Shown one piece after another: positions 8,419 to 17,530 of a DNA stretch of 64,000 nucleotides; the first letter of the stretch is position 1, and the number at the start of each line of letters is the position of its first letter. The DNA is from an uncultured Lachnospiraceae bacterium (GTDB lineage Bacteria; Bacillota; Clostridia; Lachnospirales; Lachnospiraceae): contig CAJTVQ010000018.1 in the NCBI GenBank assembly GCA_910579935.1, positions 1 through 64,000 of the forward strand, in the 5' to 3' direction. The notes under the pieces were generated by a model. That model was not told the DNA's origin, did no database searches, and saw only the letters and a program-made list of their open reading frames with translations. The translations under genes and the position numbers were made by a program.

Positions 8419-8447
8419 TTGTAGTTTTTTGAAATCCATGGTAACAT
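8419..8447 (+). promoter_or_regulatory. Candidate promoter of metH
   Basis: TTGTAG and TAACAT are separated by 17 bp, ending 55 bp before the metH ATG. No SAM or cobalamin riboswitch is recognisable in the roughly 190 bp between the divergent genes. Confidence 0.45.
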
Positions 8448-8502
8448 AGGAAATGTACTGATTTTAGGTAGTTTGAGCTTATGCCATATATGGGAGTGCG
8501 GG

Positions 8503-10956
8503 ATGACGAGAGAAGATTTTAGAGCATGGATAAAAGGACATCCGGTTTATTTGGATGGCGCTACGGGCTCCAATCTTTTAAAGAGAGGGATGCCTGCCGG
8601 AGTGTGTCCGGAAGAATGGATATTAGAACATAAAGAGGTGCTGACAGGGCTTCAGGAAGAATTCATGGAGGCCGGAACCAATATCCTGTATGCACCGACG
8701 TTTTCTGCAAATGCGGTGAAGTTAAGGGAATATGGACTGGCTGACCGGATCGGGGAGATGAACCGGGAACTGGTAGCCATGTCAAAGAAAGCGGCAGGGG
8801 GAAAGTGTCTTGTAGCAGGAGACCTGACCATGACCGGGGAACAGCTGGCTCCGATGGGTACAATGGATTTTGAACAGCTTATCGATATTTATAAAGAACA
8901 GATCGGTTATCTGGCGGAAGCAGGAGTGGACCTGCTGGTAGTGGAAACCATGATGAGTTTACAGGAGAGCCGTGCCGCACTGATCGCGGCGAAGGAATGC
9001 TGTGAACTGCCGGTAATGGTGACCATGACCTTTGAAGCAGACGGGCGGACACTATACGGAACGGATGCAAAAACGGCCGCCGTAGTGCTGGAGAGTCTGG
9101 GAGCAGCGGCAATCGGGGCAAACTGCTCAACCGGGCCGGACAAGATGGAGGAACTGATCCGTACGATGTCGGAGGTGACAACGATTCCGGTGATTGCAAA
9201 ACCGAATGCGGGACTTCCGTCACTGGATGCTTATGGGAATACCGTATACGATATGGGGGAAGAAGAGTTTGCGGAAGGAATGGCGCGGCTGGTGGAAGCA
9301 GGGGCTTCTATTTTGGGCGGCTGCTGCGGGACTACGCCGGCGTTCATCCGCAGGCTGAAAGAACGTACCGCACAGATGGAGGTAAAAGAGCGGAAAAAGC
9401 CGGAGAAAAGATTTCTGACCTCTGAGAGAATGACCATAGAGTTCGGGCTGGATGATAACTTCATCATAGTCGGGGAGCGCATCAACCCTACCGGAAAGAA
9501 AAAATTGCAGGAACAGCTTCGGGAAGGGAATATGGATATGGTGGCGCAGTTCGCGGAGGAACAGGAGCGCTGCGGCGCGGGCATTCTGGATGTGAATATG
9601 GGGATGAGCGGCATCGACGAAAAAGAAATGATGCTGCGCGCGTTGGAAGAAGTAGCGGGCGTGACGTCCCTTCCCCTGTCCCTCGATTCCAGCCATGTGG
9701 ATGTATTGGAGGCAGCCCTGCGGCGGTATCCGGGACGTGCGCTGATCAACTCCGTTTCGTATGAAAAAGTGAAATTTGAGAACCTTCTGCCTGTTGCAAA
9801 GAAGTATGGAGCGATGTTTATCCTGCTTCCCCTCTCAGATGAAGGGCTTCCGAAAGATCTGGATGAGAAAAAAGAGATTATCGATAAGATTACCGGGCGT
9901 GCGCTGGAACTTGGCATGGATCAGAGGGATATCGTGGTGGACGGGCTGGTGGCAACGGTGGGCGCCAATAAAAATGCCGCATTGGAAACACTGGAAACCA
10001 TTCGTTACTGTAAGGAGAGGGGCTATGCTACCATATGCGGGCTTTCCAATATCTCCTTCGGGCTGCCCCAAAGAGGATATGTAAATGCCGCCTTCCTTAC
10101 CATGGCGATAAAAGAAGGGCTTACGATGGCAATCGCCAATCCTTCGCAGGAACTGTTAGTCAGCAGCGCCTTCGCTTCCGACTTGCTTCTAAATAAGGAA
10201 GAGGCAGATATCCGCTATATTCAGGGCATGGATGCCATGCAGGAGAGGAAAGAAGGAAAAAAGGGAAAAGAAGGAGAGAAAAATCCCATAGCGGGAGAAA
10301 AGCAGACGGTACTGTCTGCGGCAGGACAGGTAAAAGAGGCCGTACTCAAAGGGAATAAGAAGAAAATCACGGAATATACCGCCGCGGCGCTGGAAGACGG
10401 GATGACGCCCCAGCAGATACTGGATGATATCCTGCTTCCCGCCATTAACGAGGTAGGGGATTTATTTGATAAGGGGAAGTATTTTCTGCCCCAGCTGATT
10501 GCCGGAGCGGAAGCCATGAAAACAGCAATTGAATATTTAGAGCCTCTGCTGGCGCAGACAGGAGACGGCAGTAAAATGCCGGCTGTGGTGATCGCTACCG
10601 TGGAGGGAGATATCCATGATATCGGTAAGAACCTGGTGGCGCTGATGCTGAAAAATTATGGGTTTCAGGTGATCGATCTGGGAAAGGATGTGCCCAAAGA
10701 ACAGATCATTGCAGCGGCAAAAGAGAATCATGCCAGTGTGATCGCACTGTCCGCCCTGATGACCACTACCATGCAGGAGATGCGCCGGGTAATCGAATAT
10801 GCGAAAGAACAGCAGGTGGATGCCAAAGTGATCATAGGCGGGGCCGTGATCACGCAGGAATATGCAGACGAAATCGGCGCAGACGGTTACTCTAAGGATG
10901 CGGCGGATGCGGTGAAGCTGACCAAAAAAATTTTAGGGCTGGAAGAAAACAGATAA
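8503..10956 (+). CDS. metH: Cobalamin-dependent methionine synthase, short form
   Basis: The protein transfers a methyl group from 5-methyltetrahydrofolate to homocysteine via cobalamin. Domains in its 817 residues: homocysteine/zinc domain (1-290; zinc Cys208 in NCSTGP and Cys274-Cys275 in GGCCGTTP), pterin-binding domain (about 310-570; VGERINPTGK), cap and B12-binding domain (about 610-817) with D703-x-H705-x-x-G708. The C-terminal AdoMet reactivation domain of E. coli MetH is absent, as in many clostridia, which use a separate activation partner; none is seen here. A Lys/Glu/Gly-rich linker (about 583-605) precedes the cap. The ATG at 8503 is preferred over an upstream TTG because the family starts near TREDFRAWI. 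ilvB follows after 19 bp, suggesting one transcript. Confidence 0.96.
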   Translation: MTREDFRAWIKGHPVYLDGATGSNLLKRGMPAGVCPEEWILEHKEVLTGLQEEFMEAGTNILYAPTFSANAVKLREYGLADRIGEMNRELVAMSKKAAGGKCLVAGDLTMTGEQLAPMGTMDFEQLIDIYKEQIGYLAEAGVDLLVVETMMSLQESRAALIAAKECCELPVMVTMTFEADGRTLYGTDAKTAAVVLESLGAAAIGANCSTGPDKMEELIRTMSEVTTIPVIAKPNAGLPSLDAYGNTVYDMGEEEFAEGMARLVEAGASILGGCCGTTPAFIRRLKERTAQMEVKERKKPEKRFLTSERMTIEFGLDDNFIIVGERINPTGKKKLQEQLREGNMDMVAQFAEEQERCGAGILDVNMGMSGIDEKEMMLRALEEVAGVTSLPLSLDSSHVDVLEAALRRYPGRALINSVSYEKVKFENLLPVAKKYGAMFILLPLSDEGLPKDLDEKKEIIDKITGRALELGMDQRDIVVDGLVATVGANKNAALETLETIRYCKERGYATICGLSNISFGLPQRGYVNAAFLTMAIKEGLTMAIANPSQELLVSSAFASDLLLNKEEADIRYIQGMDAMQERKEGKKGKEGEKNPIAGEKQTVLSAAGQVKEAVLKGNKKKITEYTAAALEDGMTPQQILDDILLPAINEVGDLFDKGKYFLPQLIAGAEAMKTAIEYLEPLLAQTGDGSKMPAVVIATVEGDIHDIGKNLVALMLKNYGFQVIDLGKDVPKEQIIAAAKENHASVIALSALMTTTMQEMRRVIEYAKEQQVDAKVIIGGAVITQEYADEIGADGYSKDAADAVKLTKKILGLEENR

Positions 10957-10975
10957 AGGAGATGGAATTGGAATT

Positions 10976-12607
10976 ATGATAGGTGCAGATGCGATAGTAA
11001 AGTGTTTGGAGGCAGAGGGAGTAGAATATGTATTTGGTTATCCGGGGGTGGCGATCTGTCCTTTTTACAATAGTATACTGGATTCCGATATCCGTACGAT
11101 CCTGATCCGTACGGAACAGAATGCAGCGCATGCGGCAAGCGGCCTTGCCCGAGTATCGGGAAAAGTGGGGGTATGCGCCGTAACGTCGGGACCGGGTGCA
11201 ACCAACGTGATCACGGGGATTGCCACGGCTTTTGCGGACAGTATTCCGCTGGTGTGCATTACCGGACAGGTAAACAGTGAACTGATCGGAAGCGATGTGT
11301 TTCAGGAAGCGGACATTACGGGGGCGGTGGAGTCTTTTGTAAAATACAGCTACCTGATCAAAAACGTCAACGACATCCCGAAAGCCTTTAAAGAAGCGTT
11401 CCATATTGCCAACACGGGACGGAAAGGTCCGGTTCTTATCGATATTCCCATCGATGTCCAAAATGCGCCGGTTTCCAAATTCCATTACCCCGAGGAAGTG
11501 AATATGAGAACCTATAAGCCTACGGTAAAGGGAAATATGGCGCAGATCAAGAAAGTAGTAAAAGAGCTGGAAAAAGCAAAACGCCCGATTATCTGTGCCG
11601 GAGGCGGTGTGCAGTTAAGCGGGGGCGTGGAAGTACTGCGGGCATTTTCGGAAAAATATCAGATTCCCGTGGTTTCCACGATGATGGGAATCGGCGTGAT
11701 GCCGACCAGACACCCGTTGTATTATGGTATGGTCGGAAACAACGGAAAGCCATGTGCCAACCGTGCCATGAATGAATCCGACCTTCTGCTGATGGTAGGA
11801 GCAAGGGTGGCGGACCGTGCGGTAAGCCAGCCGGATCTGATCACGAATAACAAGGTGCTGGTACATATTGATGTGGATCCGGCGGAAATCGGTAAGAACG
11901 TGGGACCGCATGTGCCGCTGGTAGGGGATATCCGGCACATATTTGAGGATCTGATGGCACAGGAGATACAATGCGACCATCACCACTGTTCTTACGGGGA
12001 ATGGGTGAAGACTTTGGACGGATACCGGACGCAGATGGAAGTGAAGCGTAATCCGAATAAGGATTATGTAGATCCTGCGCGGTTCATTACCATGCTCTCG
12101 GACAAAATGCAGGAGAATGCCGTCTACGTGGCGGATGTGGGACAGAATCAGATATGGTCCTGCGGGTATCATATCGTGCGCGGAGGGCGTTTCCTGACTT
12201 CCGGCGGCATGGGAACCATGGGATATTCCATTCCGGCGGCAATGGGCGCAAAACTGGCGGACAAGGGCAGGCAGGTGGTTGCCGTATGCGGGGACGGTTC
12301 GTTCCAAATGTCGATGATGGAACTTGCCACCATGCGCCAGCATGACATTCCGGTGAAGATCGTGGTATTGAAAAATAATTATCTCGGTATGGTAAGGGAG
12401 TTCCAGCATTATAATTATAAGGATCATTACTCGGTGGTGGATCTGTCCGGCAGTCCGGACCTGGAGAAGCTGGTATCGGCATATGACATGGATTTCCTGC
12501 GGTTGTCCGACATGGAACATGCAGGGGAAACCATAGACGCCTTTTTGAAAGAGGATAGATCCATGCTGCTTGAGTGTATCATAGATCCCATGGACTTAGT
12601 GAAATAG
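10976..12607 (+). CDS. ilvB: Acetolactate synthase, large catalytic subunit
   Basis: This thiamine-diphosphate enzyme condenses two pyruvates to 2-acetolactate, or pyruvate with 2-ketobutyrate, the first committed step of branched-chain amino-acid synthesis. The 543 residues contain the catalytic Glu in RTEQNAAHAA (about 42), GPGATN, the central FAD-binding-like domain and the ThDP motif GDGSFQMSMMELAT ending at NNYLG. Length is near the family norm. It follows metH closely and is 13 bp ahead of ilvN, its regulatory subunit, so the pair should be co-translated. No frameshift is present. Confidence 0.95.
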   Translation: MIGADAIVKCLEAEGVEYVFGYPGVAICPFYNSILDSDIRTILIRTEQNAAHAASGLARVSGKVGVCAVTSGPGATNVITGIATAFADSIPLVCITGQVNSELIGSDVFQEADITGAVESFVKYSYLIKNVNDIPKAFKEAFHIANTGRKGPVLIDIPIDVQNAPVSKFHYPEEVNMRTYKPTVKGNMAQIKKVVKELEKAKRPIICAGGGVQLSGGVEVLRAFSEKYQIPVVSTMMGIGVMPTRHPLYYGMVGNNGKPCANRAMNESDLLLMVGARVADRAVSQPDLITNNKVLVHIDVDPAEIGKNVGPHVPLVGDIRHIFEDLMAQEIQCDHHHCSYGEWVKTLDGYRTQMEVKRNPNKDYVDPARFITMLSDKMQENAVYVADVGQNQIWSCGYHIVRGGRFLTSGGMGTMGYSIPAAMGAKLADKGRQVVAVCGDGSFQMSMMELATMRQHDIPVKIVVLKNNYLGMVREFQHYNYKDHYSVVDLSGSPDLEKLVSAYDMDFLRLSDMEHAGETIDAFLKEDRSMLLECIIDPMDLVK

Positions 12608-12620
12608 GAGGATAAAAGGA

Positions 12621-13109
12621 ATGAAAAGAATTTATTCTGTTCTGGTGGAAAACCGTTCCGGCGTACTCTGCAAGGTGGCAGGGTTATTCTCAAGAAGATG
12701 TTATAACATAGATTCCCTCGCCGTGGGGGAAACCGATGATCCGGCGGTATCCTGTATGACCATTGTCAGCAGCGGGGACGAGCGGACGATTGAACAGATT
12801 GAAAAACAGCTGAACAAGAAGCTGGACGTCATCAAGGTAAAGACCTTTGATGAGAATGCCAGCGTCAGCAGGGAGTTAATGCTGGTGAAGGTAAAATATA
12901 ACCGCGGCAACCGCAGGGATATCATGGAAAACTGCGATATCATGAAAGCACAGATTGTAGATATGTCCAAAAATACCATGATCATTCAGATATGCGACGA
13001 GCCGGAGAGGATACAGCTTTTTTTAAAAATGCTTCAGACCATCAGCATTGTGGAAGTGGCAAGAACCGGTACGCTGGCGCTTCCCAAGTGTAAAGATGCG
13101 GAAAACTGA
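12621..13109 (+). CDS. ilvN: Acetolactate synthase, small regulatory subunit
   Basis: The 162-residue protein begins with an ACT domain (VLVENRSGVLCKVAGLFSRRCYNIDSL) that binds valine for feedback control, followed by the ALS_ss_C domain. AGGAGG is present before the ATG. It is adjacent to ilvB. A second, divergent copy of the same family follows 235 bp later, so the catalytic subunit may have two alternative regulatory partners. Confidence 0.95.
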   Translation: MKRIYSVLVENRSGVLCKVAGLFSRRCYNIDSLAVGETDDPAVSCMTIVSSGDERTIEQIEKQLNKKLDVIKVKTFDENASVSRELMLVKVKYNRGNRRDIMENCDIMKAQIVDMSKNTMIIQICDEPERIQLFLKMLQTISIVEVARTGTLALPKCKDAEN

Positions 13110-13162
13110 ACAGGGCGGGCGCAGTCTTTCCGGCTGGTACCGGGAGCGTAACAGTTCAGGCA

Positions 13163-13187
13163 GGTCTGCGCCTTTACGGCACAGACC
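13163..13187. terminator. Hairpin between the two ilvN-type genes
   Basis: GGTCTGCGCC pairs with GGCACAGACC (one mismatch) around a 5-nt loop. There is no U tract, so it may be a weak terminator or mRNA 3' stabiliser. Confidence 0.35.
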
Positions 13188-13240
13188 AAAGAGTATAACC
13201 CGGCAACAGTTTAGCCTGATAAAGAATGAAAGTATTTGTA

Positions 13241-13269
13241 TTGACTTTTCTTCACGCAGTTGTTAAAAT
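13241..13269 (+). promoter_or_regulatory. Promoter of the second ilvN-type gene and ilvC
   Basis: TTGACT and TAAAAT are separated by exactly 17 bp. Transcription would start near 13276, giving the downstream ilvN paralogue and ilvC their own unit. The intergenic space shows no T-box or leucine-rich leader peptide that I can recognise. Confidence 0.75.
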
Positions 13270-13344
13270 AGAGGACAGGCGTTGAAAGGGAACTATAGTA
13301 TCTGCGGCTCAAATCCGCAGGGAATGGAAAGGCATGGGTTTCAT

Positions 13345-13848
13345 ATGCATAAAAAAGTTTTTCAGCTTTTAGTGGATAATACATCCGGTGTTTTGAGCCG
13401 GATATCCGGTCTGTTTTCCAGACGGGGATACAATATCGAGAGCATTACGGCGGGCGTGACCGCGGACCCCAGGTTTACGAGAATCACGATTGTAACATCG
13501 GGGGATGATGAAATTCTGGACCAGATAGAAAAACAGGTAGCGAAACTGGTAGATGTGCGGGATATCAAGATTTTGGAACCGGACGACAGCGTGTACAGGG
13601 AGCTGGTGCTGATCAAGGTGAAGGCGGCGGCAAAAGAGCGGCAGGCAGTGATCTCAGTGGCGGATATTTTCAGGGCGAAGATTGTGGATGTGGCGCCGGA
13701 GAGCCTGGTTGTGGAGCTGACAGGCGCACAGCCCAAGATAGAGGCGTTTATCAGCCTGTTAGACGGTTATGAAATCCTGGAGCTGGCAAGAACCGGCATC
13801 ACTGGCCTGGGACGCGGGATAGAGAATGTGACATATCTGGAAGACTGA
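13345..13848 (+). CDS. ilvN: Second acetolactate synthase small-subunit paralogue
   Basis: The 167-residue protein has an N-terminal ACT domain (LLVDNTSGVLSRISGLFSRRGYNIESITAG) and the C-terminal small-subunit domain. It is closer to the classical IlvH/IlvN consensus than the copy at 12621. The ATG at 13345 (MHKKVF) is preferred because the upstream in-frame ATG at 13324 lacks a good ribosome binding site; the call is not firm. It has its own promoter and precedes ilvC by 95 bp. It may confer different feedback sensitivity on the same IlvB, or pair with a catalytic subunit encoded elsewhere (inference). Confidence 0.92.
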   Translation: MHKKVFQLLVDNTSGVLSRISGLFSRRGYNIESITAGVTADPRFTRITIVTSGDDEILDQIEKQVAKLVDVRDIKILEPDDSVYRELVLIKVKAAAKERQAVISVADIFRAKIVDVAPESLVVELTGAQPKIEAFISLLDGYEILELARTGITGLGRGIENVTYLED

Positions 13849-13943
13849 TCGTTACGGGGATGTCAGTCCGGCAGTCATTTGTAGCTTTTAGGGGAAACCC
13901 TTTCAGTGATAAAGTATTTTATAGTAAATGGAGGAGAAAAGAA

Positions 13944-14963
13944 ATGGCAAATATCTATTATCAGGAAGATTGCAACCTTTCCATGCTGGATGGAAAAACG
14001 ATTGCTGTCATCGGTTACGGCAGTCAGGGACATGCACATGCATTAAATGCAAAGGAATCGGGATGCAATGTCATTATCGGGCTATACGAAGGTTCCAAAT
14101 CATGGGCAAAAGCGGAGGCACAGGGCTTTCAGGTATATACGGCAGCAGAAGCGGCAAAAAAGGCAGATATCATTATGATTCTGATCAACGATGAGCTTCA
14201 GGCAAAAATGTATAAGGAATCCATCGAACCGAATCTGGAGCCGGGTAATATGCTGATGTTTGCGCACGGATTCAATATTCATTTCGGCCAGATCGTACCG
14301 CCCAAGGATGTGGATGTTACGATGATTGCGCCCAAGGGACCGGGACACACGGTAAGAAGTGAGTATCAGGCCGGCAAAGGAGTTCCCTGTCTGGTTGCCA
14401 TTCATCAGGATGCAACCGGCAAGGCGCTGGATATGGCTTTGGCATATGCACTGGCAATCGGCGGCGCAAGGGCAGGCGTGCTGGAAACGACATTCCGGAC
14501 AGAAACGGAAACGGATCTTTTCGGCGAACAGGCGGTTCTCTGCGGCGGCGTATGCGCTTTGATGCAGGCCGGATTCGAGACATTGGTGGAAGCAGGTTAT
14601 GATGCAAGAAATGCTTATTTTGAATGCATCCATGAAATGAAACTGATCGTTGACCTGATTTACCAGTCCGGTTTCGAGGGAATGAGATATTCCATTTCCA
14701 ATACGGCAGAGTATGGCGATTACATTACGGGACCTAAGATTATTACCGAGGAAACAAAGAAGACCATGAAGAAAATCCTTTCTGACATTCAGGACGGTAC
14801 TTTTGCAAAAGACTTCCTTTTGGATATGTCTCCGGCAGGCGGACAGGCTCACTTCAAGGCAATGAGAAAGCTTGCGGCTGAGCATCCTTCGGAAACCGTC
14901 GGCAAGGACATCCGTAAATTATATAGCTGGAACAATGAAAGCGATAAATTGATCAACAACTAA
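13944..14963 (+). CDS. ilvC: Ketol-acid reductoisomerase, class I
   Basis: The enzyme converts acetolactate to 2,3-dihydroxyisovalerate using NAD(P)H and Mg2+. The 339-residue protein is the short class I form. It has the Rossmann motif GYGSQGHAHALN, the IAPKGPGHTVRSEY segment and the Mg-binding segment ETETDLFGEQAVLCGG. The ATG at 13944 is set by GGAGGAGA just upstream. A clear hairpin follows the stop codon. Confidence 0.97.
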   Translation: MANIYYQEDCNLSMLDGKTIAVIGYGSQGHAHALNAKESGCNVIIGLYEGSKSWAKAEAQGFQVYTAAEAAKKADIIMILINDELQAKMYKESIEPNLEPGNMLMFAHGFNIHFGQIVPPKDVDVTMIAPKGPGHTVRSEYQAGKGVPCLVAIHQDATGKALDMALAYALAIGGARAGVLETTFRTETETDLFGEQAVLCGGVCALMQAGFETLVEAGYDARNAYFECIHEMKLIVDLIYQSGFEGMRYSISNTAEYGDYITGPKIITEETKKTMKKILSDIQDGTFAKDFLLDMSPAGGQAHFKAMRKLAAEHPSETVGKDIRKLYSWNNESDKLINN

Positions 14964-14978
14964 TCCTTTTGGATTTTG

Positions 14979-15008
14979 AATGCTCCTGACTTCGGGTCAG
15001 GGGCATTT
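14979..15008 (+). terminator. Terminator after ilvC
   Basis: The stem AATGCTCCTGAC pairs with GTCAGGGGCATT around a TTCG-type loop, with only a short T run after it. Confidence 0.6.
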
Positions 15009-15041
15009 GCCGTATAACGGCGGAGGGGAGATTTGGGCGGT

Positions 15042-15458
15042 ATGAAAGGTATGGGATCAAAAACGAAGAAGCGGCTTTTGTCTGCGGGAATCTTTCTTGT
15101 TCTGTTTGCAGCGGAATGTCTGATCGCACTGTATGTGCACGACCGCCTGGTCCGTCCTTATGTGGGGGATATGCTGGTGGTAATCCTTTTGTATTTTTTT
15201 GTCCGGATTCTGTTTCCGGAGGGATTCAGGCTGCTGCCGCTGTGGGTATTTCTCTTTGCCGCGGCGGTGGAGATCAGCCAGTATTTTCATCTGGCAGCGC
15301 TTTTGGGAGTGGAGCATATAAGGGCGGCACGGCTGATTCTCGGCGCTACGTTTGACTGGAAGGATATCGGTTGCTATGGCGCCGGATGTCTGTTATTGGC
15401 CGGGATAGAGAAATTGGCGGGGCAGGGTATGACAGGATGGAGAAGGGATAAGATTTGA
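15042..15458 (+). CDS. DUF2809 family membrane protein
   Basis: The 138-residue protein has four predicted hydrophobic segments and the DUF2809 signatures YVGDMLVVILLYFFVRI, AAAVEISQYFHLAALLG and LGATFDWKDIGCYGAG. The family's function is unknown. GGAGGGGAG lies 11 nt before the ATG at 15042; a TTG at 15033 is an alternative start. It sits between two amino-acid genes with no obvious link to them. Confidence 0.8.
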   Translation: MKGMGSKTKKRLLSAGIFLVLFAAECLIALYVHDRLVRPYVGDMLVVILLYFFVRILFPEGFRLLPLWVFLFAAAVEISQYFHLAALLGVEHIRAARLILGATFDWKDIGCYGAGCLLLAGIEKLAGQGMTGWRRDKI

Positions 15459-15553
15459 TTTGAGAAAACGCATGAAGATTACACCATTGGCAGACGCAGG
15501 AATAAGATAGAATAGAGCGTGGAAAAAACGGGAAAGGAATTGGATGTAACACT

Positions 15554-16483
15554 ATGATATACGACAACATACTGGATGCCATCGGGCATACACCGATGAT
15601 ACGTTTGAACCGCATGAATGACGATGCGGAAAGTGCGGAAGTGCTGGTAAAGTTCGAAGGGCTGAATGTGGGAGGCTCCATTAAGACGAGAACGGCATAT
15701 AACATGATCCGTCAGGCGGAAAAAGAGGGGCTGATACATAAGGATACGGTTATCGTGGAGCCTACCAGCGGAAATCAGGGAATCGGACTGGCATTGATCG
15801 GGGCAGTCAGGGGATACCGTACGATCATTATCATGCCTGACTCGGTCAGTGAGGAACGCAGGAAGCTGGTGTGTCATTACGGGGCAGAGGTAATACTGAT
15901 TCATGATGCGGGAAATATCGGGGAATGCATCGACGAATGCCTTGCCACGGCAATGCGGATGGCGGAGGAGGATCCCAATGTCTATGTGCCGCAGCAGTTT
16001 GAGAATCCGGCAAACCCCATGGTGCATAAACACCATACAGGGCTGGAGATTATGGAACAGGTGGCGGGACCCATCCATGGTTTCTGCTCCGGCATTGGTA
16101 CGGGCGGCACCATCAGCGGCATCGGGGAAGTATTGAAAGCCCAGAATCCGGATCTTCTCATATGGGCAGTGGAACCGGAAAATGCGGCAATACTGGCGGG
16201 CGGAACGATTGGAACCCATTTGCAGATGGGAATCGGCGACGGACTGATTCCGGGGAATCTGAACCAAAAGATTTATGATGATGTTTATATCGTTTCCGAT
16301 GAAGAAGCCATACGCACCGCCAAGGATTTAGCGCGTATGGAAGGGATCATGTGCGGTATTTCCAGCGGAACCAACGTGGCGGCGGCGCTGAAGATGGCAA
16401 AGAAACTCGGCAGAGGGAAAACGGTAGTGACCGTACTGCCTGATACGGCGGAGCGTTATTTCTCTACCCCTTTGTTTTCATAG
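15554..16483 (+). CDS. cysK: PLP-dependent cysteine synthase homologue
   Basis: This fold-type II PLP enzyme has 309 residues. The Schiff-base Lys lies in GGSIKTRTA (canonical CysK has GGSVKDR), the substrate loop is TSGNQGIGLA (canonical TSGNTGIGLA) and the phosphate-binding loop is GTGGTISG. It should make cysteine from O-acetylserine and sulfide. The deviations Asp-to-Thr and Thr-to-Gln leave room for a related beta-replacement reaction. The start is set by homology; the ribosome binding site is weak. It converges on the LysR gene across a shared terminator. Confidence 0.88.
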   Translation: MIYDNILDAIGHTPMIRLNRMNDDAESAEVLVKFEGLNVGGSIKTRTAYNMIRQAEKEGLIHKDTVIVEPTSGNQGIGLALIGAVRGYRTIIIMPDSVSEERRKLVCHYGAEVILIHDAGNIGECIDECLATAMRMAEEDPNVYVPQQFENPANPMVHKHHTGLEIMEQVAGPIHGFCSGIGTGGTISGIGEVLKAQNPDLLIWAVEPENAAILAGGTIGTHLQMGIGDGLIPGNLNQKIYDDVYIVSDEEAIRTAKDLARMEGIMCGISSGTNVAAALKMAKKLGRGKTVVTVLPDTAERYFSTPLFS

Positions 16484-16498
16484 AATGGTTTAGCCCGT

Positions 16499-16542
16499 AA
16501 AAGTACAGCAGGGCATTTCACCAGATGACATGCTGTACTTTT
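16499..16542. terminator. Bidirectional terminator between cysK and LysR gene
   Basis: A perfect 12-bp inverted repeat (AAAAGTACAGCA with TGCTGTACTTTT) has A and T runs on both sides, serving both converging genes. It overlaps the LysR stop codon by two bases. Confidence 0.85.
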
Positions 16543-17461
16543 ATAATACGGAACGGCAGTACCCGATCAGCGTATCCATGGCTCCGCTGACCGGTATTTT
16601 TGCCGGATAAGCGAAACCGATCTGACGTTTTGGAACCTTGTGACTTAAGTGCAGTTCCTGCAGGGTTCCGTTTTTAATGTCATCCTGTACGAAATCACTG
16701 ATGACACAGGCGATGCCAAGCCCGGCGCGGGCGAATTCTATGGACAGGTCCATGTTGTTCACTTCGATGATATGGGAAAGCTCTATCTGATGGCGGGTAA
16801 AAAAGCTGTCTGTATGTTTGCGGGAAATATTATTTTTATCCAGCATAATAAAAGTAGCTTCTTCAAAAAGAGCCTCTTCCAGCAGTTCGCGCCCATGGGA
16901 GTGCCGGAAAGGAGCAAGATAAGCTTCCGCTGCCACGAAAATGTCCTCAATGCTCTTTAAGGGCAGGCAGGTGATGGTATGCGGTCCGGAACCGGAAGTT
17001 TCCCCGGATGGGACGCCCACCAGCCCGATGTCTAGGGAGGCGTTCTGAAGGGCGGCAAGGGTCTCAAAGGTAGGCTGACAGGAGATTGCAATTTTTATGT
17101 TAGGGTTCTCCGGAATAAAGGTTTTTAACAGGGGCAGCAGGATGTATTTGCACAGGGTCGTGCTTACACCGATGGAAAGACGGCGGATTCCCTGTGCCTG
17201 GTTACTGCGCAGCAATTCTTCACCGGATTTTAATGAGGTGAGGGCTTCTTCCACATGGCGGTAGAGCAGTTCCCCTTCGGGAGTCAGGGTGACGCCGCGG
17301 GAAGAACGGCGGAAAAGGGTGGTATTCAGGTTTTCTTCCAGACGGGAAACGGATTTGCTTACGGCAGGCTGGCTGATATACAGCTTTTTTGCTGCAGCGG
17401 AAAGATTGCGGCATCTGGCTACTTCATAAAAAATGTGATAGAGGTTGAGGTTTTGTTCCAT
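16541..17461 (-). CDS. LysR-family transcriptional regulator
   Basis: The 306-residue protein has an N-terminal winged helix-turn-helix (NLYHIFYEVARCRNLSAAAKKLYISQPAVSKSVSRLEE) and a periplasmic-binding-like effector domain. It is divergent from leuCD, with two ATAAC/GTTAT palindromes in the shared region, so control of leucine synthesis is the simplest reading. The effector, possibly a pathway intermediate such as isopropylmalate, is inference. Confidence 0.93.
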   Translation of the reverse strand: MEQNLNLYHIFYEVARCRNLSAAAKKLYISQPAVSKSVSRLEENLNTTLFRRSSRGVTLTPEGELLYRHVEEALTSLKSGEELLRSNQAQGIRRLSIGVSTTLCKYILLPLLKTFIPENPNIKIAISCQPTFETLAALQNASLDIGLVGVPSGETSGSGPHTITCLPLKSIEDIFVAAEAYLAPFRHSHGRELLEEALFEEATFIMLDKNNISRKHTDSFFTRHQIELSHIIEVNNMDLSIEFARAGLGIACVISDFVQDDIKNGTLQELHLSHKVPKRQIGFAYPAKIPVSGAMDTLIGYCRSVL

Positions 17462-17493
17462 GTCCCGGATTCTCCATAGTGTTCTGACTTTCA

Positions 17494-17530
17494 GTTATTA
17501 TAACATTTAGGAACCATAACTACAAGTTAT
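17494..17530. promoter_or_regulatory. LysR-type operator region
   Basis: Two dyads built from the same half-sites lie side by side: GTTAT-T-ATAAC (17494-17504) and ATAAC-TACAA-GTTAT (17516-17530). The second fits the T-N11-A LysR box. They sit upstream of the LysR gene and between it and leuC. Confidence 0.6.

Noticed and set aside
8345..8502. SAM or cobalamin riboswitch upstream of metH
   Set aside because: The roughly 190 bp between divergent genes lacks the conserved cores of either class.
11615..12520. Minus-strand frame of about 300 codons opposite ilvB
   Set aside because: It has His/Arg-rich shadow composition, no start signal, and the ThDP motifs lie on the + strand.
13110..13344. 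T-box or leader-peptide attenuator before the second ilvN/ilvC
   Set aside because: There is a hairpin and a promoter, but no T-box sequence (GGGUGG-like) or run of branched-chain codons that I can see.
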